64,000 nt of DNA, taken from the NCBI GenBank assembly GCA_032250905.1, contig JAVVEQ010000012.1:1-64000 (forward strand), written 5' to 3'. Position numbers and translations under genes: made by a program. The notes below the pieces were generated by a model that was given only the letters and a program-made list of their open reading frames with translations, was not told the origin of the DNA and did not search any database. The DNA is from Desulfotignum sp032250905 (GTDB taxonomy: Bacteria; Desulfobacterota; Desulfobacteria; Desulfobacterales; Desulfobacteraceae). Shown one piece after another: positions 34,510-43,181 of the stretch (positions are counted from its first letter, which is position 1; each line of letters opens with the position of its first letter).

Positions 34510-35574
34510 TCATTCAATGAACATGGCATCACCATAGCTGAAAAACCGGTATTTTTCAGCAACGGCTTTAGCATAGGCATCCAGCATCCGCTCCCGGTCA
34601 TAAAATGCAGATACCAGCATGAGCAGGGTGGATTTTGGCAGATGAAAATTGGTGATCATGGCATCCACACACCGGAATTTGAATCCCGGATAAATATACA
34701 GGTCACACATACCGGTTCCCGGTGTGACGCAGCCACGGTCATCTGTCAGAAACTCCAGGGTCCGAACAGACGTGGTGCCGACAGCCACCACCCGCCGACC
34801 CTGCCTTTTCGCATCGTTGATTCTGTCAGCGGCCGCTGTTGACACAGAATAATATTCTGAATGAATCCGGTGATCCCGGATGTCAGTGACCCGCACCGGC
34901 ACAAAGGTGCCGTATCCCACATGCAGCGTGATGTGGACCCTGTCGATCTTTTTCAGGGTCAGCTGCGTCATCAGGGCCTTTGTAAAATGGAGGCCGGCTG
35001 TAGGGGCGGCCACGGCCCCGTCATTTTCAGCATACACGGTTTGATAATTTATCCGGTCCTGGTCAGCCAGATCCATTTCCGCAGAGCGCTTGATATAGGG
35101 CGGCAGCGGCAGTGATCCAAAGGATTTCAAATAATCGACAAACTGTTTCCCTCCTGAAAACCGGATCTCGCAGATCCCCTCATTGACCCCCAGGACCTGT
35201 CCGGTCACCCGGTCTGAAAAATACAGGATACTTTCCGGTTTCGGCATTTTTGACGCCCTTACCAGACACTGGCACTGGAATGATCCGGTTTTTTTCAGCT
35301 GCCGGACACCCTGGGCATAATCGATGATCAGCACTTCCACCCGGCCGCCGGTGGCTTTTTTTCCCATCAGCCGGGCCGGGATCACCCGGGTGTCATTGAC
35401 CACCAGCAGATCACCCGGCTTCAGCAGGTCCGGTAGATGGCAAAACCGGTGATGAGACACTTCATGTGTGTCCCGCTGGATATGCAACAGGCGGGAGTCG
35501 CTGCGTATATCACAGGGATTCTGGGCAATGAGGCCTTCGGGCAGGTCATAATCATAATCAGCCAGATCAAACAT
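34510..35574 (-). CDS. queA: S-adenosylmethionine:tRNA ribosyltransferase-isomerase
   Basis: It converts preQ1-tRNA to epoxyqueuosine-tRNA. The 354 residues start MFDLADYDYDLPEGLIAQ and include VNDTRVIPARL and PTAGLHFT. The start overlaps the DUF2065 stop (TGATG), so translation is coupled. The upstream extension of the open frame is out-of-frame overlap and not used. It pairs with tgt. Confidence 0.95.
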   Translation of the reverse strand: MFDLADYDYDLPEGLIAQNPCDIRSDSRLLHIQRDTHEVSHHRFCHLPDLLKPGDLLVVNDTRVIPARLMGKKATGGRVEVLIIDYAQGVRQLKKTGSFQCQCLVRASKMPKPESILYFSDRVTGQVLGVNEGICEIRFSGGKQFVDYLKSFGSLPLPPYIKRSAEMDLADQDRINYQTVYAENDGAVAAPTAGLHFTKALMTQLTLKKIDRVHITLHVGYGTFVPVRVTDIRDHRIHSEYYSVSTAAADRINDAKRQGRRVVAVGTTSVRTLEFLTDDRGCVTPGTGMCDLYIYPGFKFRCVDAMITNFHLPKSTLLMLVSAFYDRERMLDAYAKAVAEKYRFFSYGDAMFIE

Positions 35575-35765
35575 CAGTTCACTTTCATGGCCACGTAGAC
35601 CACCCCCAGCCCGGTCAGCATCAAAAAAAAACCGAACCGGCGCAATTTCAGGCTGTCCTGGCCCGCTATGATCTGAATCATCTCTTTCATCCGTTCCGGA
35701 AATGCAAAATAGGGAAGACCTTCCACGATCATCACCATACCCACCACACATAAGAAAAATTTCAT
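35574..35765 (-). CDS. Small DUF2065-like membrane protein
   Basis: A 63-residue protein with two hydrophobic segments (FFLCVVGMVMIVEGLPYF and FGFFLMLTGLGVVYVAM) around a short basic/amphipathic turn. This is the pattern of DUF2065 proteins, which have no known function. The ATG at 35765 is chosen because the signal-like MKFFLCVVG is the natural N-terminus; the frame to 35819 is unsupported. It leads the queA-tgt-hypAB unit. Confidence 0.75.
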   Translation of the reverse strand: MKFFLCVVGMVMIVEGLPYFAFPERMKEMIQIIAGQDSLKLRRFGFFLMLTGLGVVYVAMKVN

Positions 35766-35946
35766 AGATTCCGATTCCCTGCTGATCTCCCGTTTTTTTA
35801 AATCACCCCTGTATATCATTTTATAAATAAAAATTCATGACAAAATCTAAAGACCAGATCAATTTCTGCTTGCCCTGTTTATGACAAAAAGATACTCTCA
35901 GAAAAATGAAAAATCCTGACCAGGAAAGACCAAACATAAAATTTCA

Positions 35947-35975
35947 TTGATAAATCACGCTGTCGAGGTTATATA
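35947..35975 (+). promoter_or_regulatory. Sigma-70 promoter of gatB
   Basis: TTGATA (35947-35952), a 17-base spacer and TATATA (35970-35975) lie about 50 bases before the gatB start, in an AT-rich gap between divergent genes. Confidence 0.55.
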
Positions 35976-36026
35976 AACTGGTTGGCAAAATTGATCCACA
36001 TAAAAATTTAAAGGACAAAACCATTC

Positions 36027-37466
36027 ATGGAGTTTGAACCTGTTATCGGCTTAGAGGTCCACGCCCAGCTCAAAACCGAGACCAAAATTTTCTGTGCCTG
36101 CCCCACCACTTTCGGCAATGCCCCGAACGCCAACACATGCCCGGTATGTACCGGCATGCCCGGGGTCCTTCCGGTATTGAACAAAAAAGCGGTGACCTTT
36201 GCCATCAGGGCGGCTTTGGCCACCCAGTGCACCATTGCCAGGGAAAGCCGGTTTGACCGGAAAAATTATTTTTACCCGGATCTACCCAAGGGGTACCAGA
36301 TTTCCCAGTATGCAGCACCCATTGCCGAACATGGACACCTGGAGATTGAAACCGGCCTGAACGGGACCAGAGCGATCGGTATCACCCGGATTCACATGGA
36401 AGAAGATGCCGGCAAACTGATCCATGACCCGGTGCGGGGAAAAAGCCTGGTGGACCTGAATCGCACAGGGATACCGCTGATTGAAATCGTCAGTGAACCG
36501 GACATGCGCACCCCGGCCGAAGCCGGGGCGTATCTGCGGAAACTGCACGCCATCCTTAAATATATTGATGTGTGTGACGGCAACATGGAACAGGGTAGTT
36601 TCCGGTGTGACGCCAATATTTCCCTCAGGCCCAGAGGACAAACCGCCTTTGGTATCCGCACCGAATTGAAAAACCTTAACTCCTTCAGGCATGTGGAAAA
36701 AGCGATCCAGTATGAAATTGACCGTCAGACCTTTATATTGGAAAAAGGGGATACCGTGATCCAGGAAACCCGGCTGTGGGATCCGGAAAAAAACCGAACC
36801 ATGTCCATGAGGGGCAAGGAAGAAGCCCACGATTACCGGTATTTTCCAGATCCAGACCTGGTTCCTCTCATTGTGGACGATGACTGGATCCGGCAGGTAT
36901 CCGAACAGATGCCGGAACTGCCGGATCAAAAAAAAGACCGGTTCATCTCCCAGTACCAGCTGTCTGAGTATGATGCACAGGTGCTGACTGCGGATATCCA
37001 TCTGGCGAATTTTTTTGAACAGGCCATGGCCGGTCTGTCCAATGTCAAACAGACCGTCAACTGGATCACCACCACTCTGCTGGGCCGGCTGAACGCTCAG
37101 GGGCTTGATATCACGCGATCCCCGGTATCTGCAACTGATTTTGCCGCCCTCATGAAGCTGCTGGAGTCCAATACCATCACAGCCTCTGTAGCAAAAAATG
37201 TATTTGAAGAGATGGCCGAAACCGGGAATGACCCCCGTACCATTGTCAAACTAAAGGGGTTGGAACAGGTCAGTGACACATCGGAGCTGACCGCATTGGT
37301 AGACACCATCCTGGAACAGAACCCGGATGAGGTGACCGCCTTTCGGAATGGAAAAACAAAACTTTTCAGTTTTTTCATGGGACAGGTCATGAAACAGACC
37401 CGGGGAAAGGCAGATCCCAAAACCGTCACCCCGATATTACAAGCCAAACTTCAGTCAGGGAGTTAA
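36027..37466 (+). CDS. gatB: Aspartyl/glutamyl-tRNA amidotransferase subunit B
   Basis: The subunit that binds mischarged tRNA and activates the carboxyl group. The 479 residues show the N-terminal EPVIGLEVHAQLKTETK, DRKNYFYPDLPKGYQISQ, HMEEDAGKL, and the YqeY-like helical tail. gatA and gatC are 9 kb away on the other strand, so the GatCAB complex is encoded from two loci. Confidence 0.97.
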   Translation: MEFEPVIGLEVHAQLKTETKIFCACPTTFGNAPNANTCPVCTGMPGVLPVLNKKAVTFAIRAALATQCTIARESRFDRKNYFYPDLPKGYQISQYAAPIAEHGHLEIETGLNGTRAIGITRIHMEEDAGKLIHDPVRGKSLVDLNRTGIPLIEIVSEPDMRTPAEAGAYLRKLHAILKYIDVCDGNMEQGSFRCDANISLRPRGQTAFGIRTELKNLNSFRHVEKAIQYEIDRQTFILEKGDTVIQETRLWDPEKNRTMSMRGKEEAHDYRYFPDPDLVPLIVDDDWIRQVSEQMPELPDQKKDRFISQYQLSEYDAQVLTADIHLANFFEQAMAGLSNVKQTVNWITTTLLGRLNAQGLDITRSPVSATDFAALMKLLESNTITASVAKNVFEEMAETGNDPRTIVKLKGLEQVSDTSELTALVDTILEQNPDEVTAFRNGKTKLFSFFMGQVMKQTRGKADPKTVTPILQAKLQSGS

Positions 37467-37467
37467 T

Positions 37468-38112
37468 ATGAAACATGTCCGCCTGATTTTTCTGATCCTG
37501 TGTCTGGTTGCCCCGGCCGCTTTATCGGCCTGGGGCGCACCGTCAGAAACAGATCACGACACGGCCCGGCCGGCTGCCATGGCCGTGCTTCCCTTTGCCA
37601 TGCACACCACGGATACGAATTCCCACATTCAGCAGGGTGTGGTGACCATGTTGAACACCCGTCTGGCCTGGCCAAACCAGGTTCGCATGATAGACAGACA
37701 AAAAATCGCCGACCTTCTGGACCGGCTGCCCGGGGAAGACCGTAATCAGATCATTACTCAGGTGGCAAAACAAACCGGCGCCCGCTATGTTCTGGACGGC
37801 AGTATTACCCAGCTGGCCGGATCCTTCAGTATCGACGCCGTGGTATACGATTTGCAGAAAATGCAGCATATGACCTTTTTCGAACAATCGGAAAACAGCG
37901 ATGAATTGATAGACAAAGTCAGTCGGATCGCAGCCGATATCAACAAACAGGTATTTGATCGAACCACCACGGACTGGGAAAAGATCGAACAGGAACGTCA
38001 GGCCAGGCGCAATGAATTGCGGCGCAAAAACCCGGAACATCTGATGCAGAACCCCCAATGGCAGCAAACCAAAGAGTCTCCCGGCTGGAAAATATGGAAA
38101 TACCTGTTTTGA
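37468..38112 (+). CDS. Exported protein with AVLPF domain, paralogous to the N-terminus of the protein at 41486-43090
   Basis: A 214-residue secreted protein with a signal peptide (FLILCLVAPAALSAWGA). The mature part begins with a MAVLPF beta-strand followed by alternating alpha/beta segments (RYVLDGSIT, FSIDAVVYD), like the TolB-N/CsgG-like or FlgO-like periplasmic fold. It shares TFFEQSeN and DINkxVFxR with the FG-GAP protein at 41.5-43.1 kb. The C-terminal 45 residues are Arg/Glu-rich and end in aromatic residues. The start codon is one base after the gatB stop with AGGGAG upstream. Function unknown. Confidence 0.75.
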   Translation: MKHVRLIFLILCLVAPAALSAWGAPSETDHDTARPAAMAVLPFAMHTTDTNSHIQQGVVTMLNTRLAWPNQVRMIDRQKIADLLDRLPGEDRNQIITQVAKQTGARYVLDGSITQLAGSFSIDAVVYDLQKMQHMTFFEQSENSDELIDKVSRIAADINKQVFDRTTTDWEKIEQERQARRNELRRKNPEHLMQNPQWQQTKESPGWKIWKYLF

Positions 38113-38160
38113 TTGAAATAAAAAAACATCCATATAAACCATGTTTACTCGTAAAAACGC

Positions 38161-38189
38161 TTGACACCGGCATGTGTCAGGGATACACC
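38161..38189 (+). promoter_or_regulatory. Candidate fadL promoter with overlapping palindrome
   Basis: A perfect TTGACA (38161-38166) is followed 17 bases later by a weak TACACC (38184-38189). The inverted repeat TGACAC-N6-GTGTCA (38162-38179) overlaps the -35 and spacer, suggesting operator control. The poor -10 means the promoter call is tentative. Confidence 0.4.
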
Positions 38190-38273
38190 CTATGTAACCA
38201 AATAGTTCATCCAGGCCTTTTAAGCTGAAAAGCTGTTTTTAATGACCCGTAATTTATTGAAAAGGAGAATCAG

Positions 38274-39575
38274 ATGGGAAAAAAGGCAAGTGTGAGTATC
38301 TTTACGGCACTGGTGCTGCTGGTCGGTGTTTTTTCACAAACCGCCCTGGCAGGAGGAATTGAAAACAAACAGAACTGGTCGGCACGCTATATCGCCACCG
38401 GATCACGAAATGCGGCCACGGACGGGGTGGATATTGCCGCCTACAACCCGGCCGGAGTCATGTTTCAGGAAGACGGGATCGGGCTTGGCCTGGACGTGCA
38501 TTATATCTGGAAAGATTATGAACACCAATACACCAAGTTCCCCGGCGGTCCGACGGTCACCCGGGATCAGGATGAACCCTCCATCATTCCCGGCCTGTTT
38601 GCGACTTACAAATCCGGCGCATGGGGGGCGTTCGGGTCCATCACCAACAACTGCGGCGGCGGATCAGTGAAATATGAATCCGGCAACACCATCACCAATG
38701 AGATCGGGGCATCATTGTTTTTAAGCCCAACCCCGAATCCTTTTCAAACCCTTATCTCGAATGAAATGATTGAAGCGGACAGCTATTATATCTCTTATAC
38801 CGTGGGAGGCGCCTACCGGTTCAATGAGATGTTTTCCGTGGCCGCCGGCATCCGGTATGTGGATGCCACCAAAGAAGTGAAAGCCTTTGCCGATACCACC
38901 TCACCCTTAGGCGCTGTTTACGGCGACTATGAAGAAGATGCGGACGGCTGGGGATGGGTCGCCAGCGCAAATTTCAAACCCAGAAAAGACCTGCTGTTTG
39001 CCGTCCGGTATGAATCAAGAGTCGAACTGGAATTTGAGACCACCGTAAATGAAACAACCCCTCTGGGAGCCGGGGTGTTGAATTCTCTGGGAAAAACCCA
39101 GGGCGCCAAATCCGACCGTGACCTGCCCGCGGTTCTGGGTCTTGGGATTTCCTGGGACGCCATGGACCGGTTGAATCTGAACACCTCATTTACTTATTAT
39201 TTAGAAGAAGACGCTGACTGGGACGGTGAAGAAGACCTGGTAGATAACAGCTGGGATCTTGCCTTTTCCGCCACCTACCGTTTTCTGGACAACCTGCGGG
39301 GCAGCATCGGGTACATGTACACGGATGTAGGCATGGATGCCAAGGATTTCGGACTGACTGAACAAATGAGCCCGGCCCTGGACGCCCATTCCTTTTTTTG
39401 TGGCCTGGGGTATGATTTCAGCGAACGTATCACGTTTGATCTGGGGCTGATGACGAATTTCTACGATGATCAGACCGCACCTGATAACATCCCCACGATC
39501 GCTGGGGGAGGACAACCGGTCACTTATGACAAGCAGAACACTGCCGTGGCAATGGGAGTCGCTTTCAGATTCTAA
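38274..39575 (+). CDS. OmpP1/FadL-family outer-membrane transporter
   Basis: A predicted 14-strand outer-membrane channel for hydrophobic substrates such as long-chain fatty acids or aromatics. The 433 residues have a signal peptide (LVLLVGVFSQTALA), a FadL-like N-terminal hatch region (RNAATDGVDIAAYNPAGV), repeated aromatic beta-strands and a C-terminal phenylalanine (GVAFRF). AAAGGAGAA precedes the ATG. The substrate cannot be read from sequence. Confidence 0.88.
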   Translation: MGKKASVSIFTALVLLVGVFSQTALAGGIENKQNWSARYIATGSRNAATDGVDIAAYNPAGVMFQEDGIGLGLDVHYIWKDYEHQYTKFPGGPTVTRDQDEPSIIPGLFATYKSGAWGAFGSITNNCGGGSVKYESGNTITNEIGASLFLSPTPNPFQTLISNEMIEADSYYISYTVGGAYRFNEMFSVAAGIRYVDATKEVKAFADTTSPLGAVYGDYEEDADGWGWVASANFKPRKDLLFAVRYESRVELEFETTVNETTPLGAGVLNSLGKTQGAKSDRDLPAVLGLGISWDAMDRLNLNTSFTYYLEEDADWDGEEDLVDNSWDLAFSATYRFLDNLRGSIGYMYTDVGMDAKDFGLTEQMSPALDAHSFFCGLGYDFSERITFDLGLMTNFYDDQTAPDNIPTIAGGGQPVTYDKQNTAVAMGVAFRF

Positions 39576-39605
39576 ACATTACCATTTAAAGTTGAACTGC
39601 CGGCT

Positions 39606-39660
39606 GGGCGACGTGCAAAGGGTTTGACCAATCATACTCTTTGTGCGCCGCCCTTTTTTT
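39606..39660 (+). terminator. Intrinsic terminator after fadL-type gene
   Basis: Arms at 39606-39620 and 39639-39653 (15 bases, with one mismatch and two G-U pairs) enclose an 18-base loop and are followed by a run of seven Ts. Confidence 0.75.
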
Positions 39661-40213
39661 ATTTCACCCGTCAGGTTCAGGTCATCTCCGCCCGTCATTC
39701 TGACATTTTATGCAAATGATCCGTGTGCCGGGCAGTCCATGCAGGTCTACACCCTCTGCCGCACCTTCACAGGGTGTAGGGCATGCTGCGCTGAACGTTA
39801 AAAACTGCGGGCAGGTATGTCCTCATAGAGTTTGCCGTTCTTGACGCTTCGCATGCCCAACACCCTTTAGCAACCGTGGCAGAATGGGATTCTCGACCCA
39901 CATGGACCGCCCGGTACTGGTGGCTGATGGCAGAGAGGGACAGACATCATACCCGGGATCCGAATTTTTCCTGCACAGCTGGAGCCAACGGAGGGCCTTG
40001 CTGTCGGACTGTCCGAATTCCAGGCCGACAGTGACGTCCCCCTCAAGGGGCGGTGTGCTGCTGTTAACCATACTACGAATCAGAAAACGCTCAGGCATGT
40101 CATCATTGTACGCAACTGCCTCTTTGTTGTTTTTGGAGTAACTAAAGAATTAATTGAATGCAATTTGGAACAGGAGAATTTTGAAGCGGACAGAATAAAA
40201 AAAGCGCGGGTTG
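39661..40213. other. Unexplained region between two outer-membrane barrel genes
   Basis: About 550 bases lie between two terminators. It contains a stem-loop with perfect arms TACACCCT (39748-39755) and AGGGTGTA (39771-39778). Weak overlapping frames occur: 91 codons on the minus strand (39823-40098), 85 codons on the plus strand (39884-40141), and a plus frame from about 39930 to 40287 with no early start codon. None has a family signature or a convincing ribosome binding site. It may be a decayed gene or mobile-element remnant; I cannot identify it. Confidence 0.4.
39748..39778. repeat. Perfect 8-base inverted repeat with 15-base loop
   Basis: TACACCCT and AGGGTGTA form a stem-loop not followed by a T run, so it is not an obvious terminator. 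It lies in the unexplained gap after the fadL-type gene. Confidence 0.5.
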
Positions 40214-40255
40214 AAAAAAACAGCAGCCTGGTGACAGATTGTCACCAGGCTGCTG
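40214..40255 (-). terminator. Intrinsic terminator of the porin gene
   Basis: A perfect 15-base stem (40221-40235 with 40241-40255) around a 5-base loop is followed on the minus strand by seven Ts, about 65 bases past the porin stop. Confidence 0.88.
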
Positions 40256-40319
40256 CAAAAAATCAGGTGGTCGTATGGAACGGATAAATCGTTTCTAAAT
40301 CAGATTCAAAAAACTCCGA

Positions 40320-41351
40320 TTAGAAGTTGATCTGCCATTTGGCGCCGTAGTAAAGAGTTTCTTCACTACCGTCTTCTTCGCCGTCAAACATACCGATTTC
40401 AGGCGTAATGAAGACACCCGGAGCCAGGGTGATGGTGGACTGGACATAGTAGGACTGTACTTCATTGTCATCGCCTGCGCCACCCAATGTTTCCACTTCA
40501 GCATAACCATAACCTGCTTCAAAAGCAAACATGTCATTGGCTTTCATGGAGGCAACCAGGATGAAACCCATTGCTTCGTTGTCGAGCACTTCGGTGCCAT
40601 TCCAATCTGCAAACCCGTCATCCCAGGCATTGTCGCCATCAACGGAAAGAGGCATAATGTTACCGATGTTTTCGCCCAGGTATACGTTACCGCCGATGGA
40701 AACCGGACCAAAACCGGTTTTGGCACCAAAGGCAACCACATAAGAATCCACGTCATGATCACCAGTGGCGGTTCCCAGCAGTTCATAGGTCTGATAACTG
40801 GCACCCAGGTTGAAGCTGAAGGCATCCATTACCATGTTGTAGTTGGCTTCGATACCCGGCAGTGATACCTCAACCTCAGTACCGTCTCCGGAGTTAAGGG
40901 TGCTGGTTTTCGGTGCCAGTGCAGCGATTTCGAATCCACCGAATTTCAGGCGAATCATGCCCTGACGGCCGGAGTAAACACCACCCTGTGCCAGCAGGTC
41001 ATTGTCAGGTCCATACACCTGGTTGGAATAGAAATAGTTCAGCGGGGTGTAAGTCTGACCAACAAGCAGAGAGCCTGCACCAAAAGTCCATTCACCATAC
41101 AGTTTACGAAGATTGACTTTGGTACCATATTCAAAACCACCAGTCAGTTCATCAGACACTTTAACGCTGGCACCGATTCGAGAGTTGCCCTGAAGACCCT
41201 GCTCGTAATTGGTGGTGTCAGCCACATCCAGATCTGTAATAAATGTAGAAACACGGGCAGAACCGTAAAAATTCCAGTCCGCAGCCGCTGCGGTCATTGC
41301 AGAGCCGGCGACCAGTGCCAGAGCTGCAACCAATACCATTAATTTTTTCAT
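40320..41351 (-). CDS. Outer-membrane porin
   Basis: A 343-residue predicted trimeric-type porin. A signal peptide (KKLMVLVAALALVAGSAMTAAAA, cut before DWNFYG) is followed by NFYGSARVSTF, alternating strands, acidic loops rich in D/E/N, and a C-terminal phenylalanine (WQINF). The frame opens at 41402, but the ATG at 41351 has AAGGAG and begins the signal peptide. It is flanked by its own promoter and terminator, so monocistronic and probably abundant. Confidence 0.88.
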   Translation of the reverse strand: MKKLMVLVAALALVAGSAMTAAAADWNFYGSARVSTFITDLDVADTTNYEQGLQGNSRIGASVKVSDELTGGFEYGTKVNLRKLYGEWTFGAGSLLVGQTYTPLNYFYSNQVYGPDNDLLAQGGVYSGRQGMIRLKFGGFEIAALAPKTSTLNSGDGTEVEVSLPGIEANYNMVMDAFSFNLGASYQTYELLGTATGDHDVDSYVVAFGAKTGFGPVSIGGNVYLGENIGNIMPLSVDGDNAWDDGFADWNGTEVLDNEAMGFILVASMKANDMFAFEAGYGYAEVETLGGAGDDNEVQSYYVQSTITLAPGVFITPEIGMFDGEEDGSEETLYYGAKWQINF

Positions 41352-41439
41352 CTTTTTCTCCTTGTCATTAATATAAACAACCACCTGAATCAACAGTACC
41401 ATCCCTCCTTTTAAAGGCCTGGTACCATACAGTTACCCC

Positions 41440-41468
41440 TTTTAATTTAATTCATACTGCATTGTCAA
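41440..41468 (-). promoter_or_regulatory. Probable porin promoter
   Basis: On the minus strand a perfect TTGACA (41463-41468), a 17-base spacer and TTAAAA (41440-41445) lie about 90 bases before the porin start. Confidence 0.4.
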
Positions 41469-41485
41469 TGTTTTTTTGACTTTTT

Positions 41486-43090
41486 TTATTGTACCAGTTC
41501 ATAAGAAATAATACTGGAGGCTTTGTCTTTGGACAAGATCGCCAGCTTGGTCTGGGTCACCACCGACACAATCAATTCATCATTTCCGTCTGCATCAATG
41601 TCTGCAATGGCAAAATCACTGATCCATCCCTGAAGGGCATGGGTCTGGAACAGGGGCGCCAGCGCAATGCCGTTCCAGGACAATACCTGGATATTCCCGT
41701 CCTTAAACCGTTTATACCGGCCAATGACACCGCCACCGAACTCATTGTTCTGAACGGCCAGGATTTCCAGTTTCTCATCGCCGGCCATGTCATAAAACCG
41801 GATCCGGGGGTGGATATAGACCCGTTCCCTATATGACCCATCCGGGTCATTTCGGGGCATCAACCAGACATGGGCCGTGCCTCCGTATTTTCCCGTACTC
41901 TCCCATTCTTCACTGCCTCCGTCATTGGCAACCACCAGCCGTCCAAACCGGTTGATCATCACATATTCATCCATCGATTCAGCGGTTACCGGGCCTTTTG
42001 CCAAAGACAGCACGGAGGTGTTCCGGGGAAGCCGGACCTGTTTCTGGCGGGTATAACCGGTGCCGCCCGCCTGCATGATGTAAACGGGCCCGTCAAACGG
42101 GCCATTGCCGGTTCGCTGGCCCATCAACGCCTGAGACCCGTCCGGATCTTTTATTACCCGGTAATAATAGTGCTGGTTATCCACCCGGGTAACATAATCG
42201 GTACCGTTGTATTCCACCACAAAGGACTGGAGACCGTCCAGATGAATCGTCAGGCTGGTGACAAAGATCTCTGGATATCCGTTCCCATTGATATCCGCAA
42301 TATCCAGGGCCACGATACGGTTATTGCTACTGTATTCCAGCTGTTTTTCCAACACCAGCTGGCTGTCTGACATCCGGTGAATCATCAGGGTGCTGTCTGT
42401 GGCGGCAACGACCTGAAGGGTGCCGTCATCGGTCAGGTCCCCCACGGCCATGGCCGTGATTACCTCATCCAGTGACAGATGGGTGGCAAATCCGCCGCCG
42501 CCGGGTTGCTGCAGATTGACAAATCCCCCCTGCCTGCTTTGCTGAAATCCTCCCGGGGCCCGGGGTCCTTCCTGGGCTGGCTGGACATACAACTCATTGT
42601 CAATGGACCGGTTGAACACCTTCCGGTTGATATCCCCGGCAAACGTGTTCACCAGGGGAATCACATCTCCCATGTTGTTGCTCTGTTCAAAAAAAGTCAG
42701 GGCTGGTTTGTCTCCGGTGACATCCACCATGGCTGCATCCAGGCTCACGCTGTCACCGAAATGGGTCAGGCTGCCGAACAGCACGTAATCCGCACCCAGG
42801 CCTTTACCGATATCCCTGGCCCGGTCCTGGGTCAGGTCTGCCGGACTCCCGGCCAGCGCAGCATCCACGGTGGCCCGGTCCAGGACTTCCACCTTGCCTG
42901 AATCAGACAGACGGGAAGAGAGCATGGAAAACAGCCCGTTCTGCAAAAAGGTCAGATCCCGGGGGGAATTCATGGTAAAGGGAAGCACCGCCACGGTTTT
43001 CGGTGCGGCAGACACTGCCGGAATGGTGGCCCCCACCATGAAAATGGCAACCATGCAACCTGTTAATGCAGCTAATAATCTGGATCTCAA
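41486..43090 (-). CDS. Exported protein with AVLPF domain plus FG-GAP/VCBS-like beta-propeller repeats
   Basis: A 534-residue secreted protein. After the signal peptide (AALTGCMVAIFMVGATIPAVSA), residues about 30-170 match the protein at 37.5 kb (VAVLPFTMN, DYVLFGSLTHF, TFFEQSNN, DINRKVFNRS). The C-terminal 320 residues hold FG-GAP/integrin-type repeats with Ca-binding-like D-x-D/N-x-D/N-G loops (DINGNGYPEIFV, DIDADGNDELIV). The start is probably TTG at 43090 with AAGGAG 7 bases upstream; an ATG at 43138 is the alternative. It lies after mutL on the same strand. Function unknown; envelope surveillance or structure is a guess. Confidence 0.72.
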   Translation of the reverse strand: MRSRLLAALTGCMVAIFMVGATIPAVSAAPKTVAVLPFTMNSPRDLTFLQNGLFSMLSSRLSDSGKVEVLDRATVDAALAGSPADLTQDRARDIGKGLGADYVLFGSLTHFGDSVSLDAAMVDVTGDKPALTFFEQSNNMGDVIPLVNTFAGDINRKVFNRSIDNELYVQPAQEGPRAPGGFQQSRQGGFVNLQQPGGGGFATHLSLDEVITAMAVGDLTDDGTLQVVAATDSTLMIHRMSDSQLVLEKQLEYSSNNRIVALDIADINGNGYPEIFVTSLTIHLDGLQSFVVEYNGTDYVTRVDNQHYYYRVIKDPDGSQALMGQRTGNGPFDGPVYIMQAGGTGYTRQKQVRLPRNTSVLSLAKGPVTAESMDEYVMINRFGRLVVANDGGSEEWESTGKYGGTAHVWLMPRNDPDGSYRERVYIHPRIRFYDMAGDEKLEILAVQNNEFGGGVIGRYKRFKDGNIQVLSWNGIALAPLFQTHALQGWISDFAIADIDADGNDELIVSVVTQTKLAILSKDKASSIISYELVQ

Positions 43091-43181
43091 AGCAAGACTC
43101 CTTGTGTTTTGGTTTGAATGGAACAGGGTCAGGGCCATGCCTGACCTCTCCACCGCCGACAATATATATTAAGTGCGGGGT

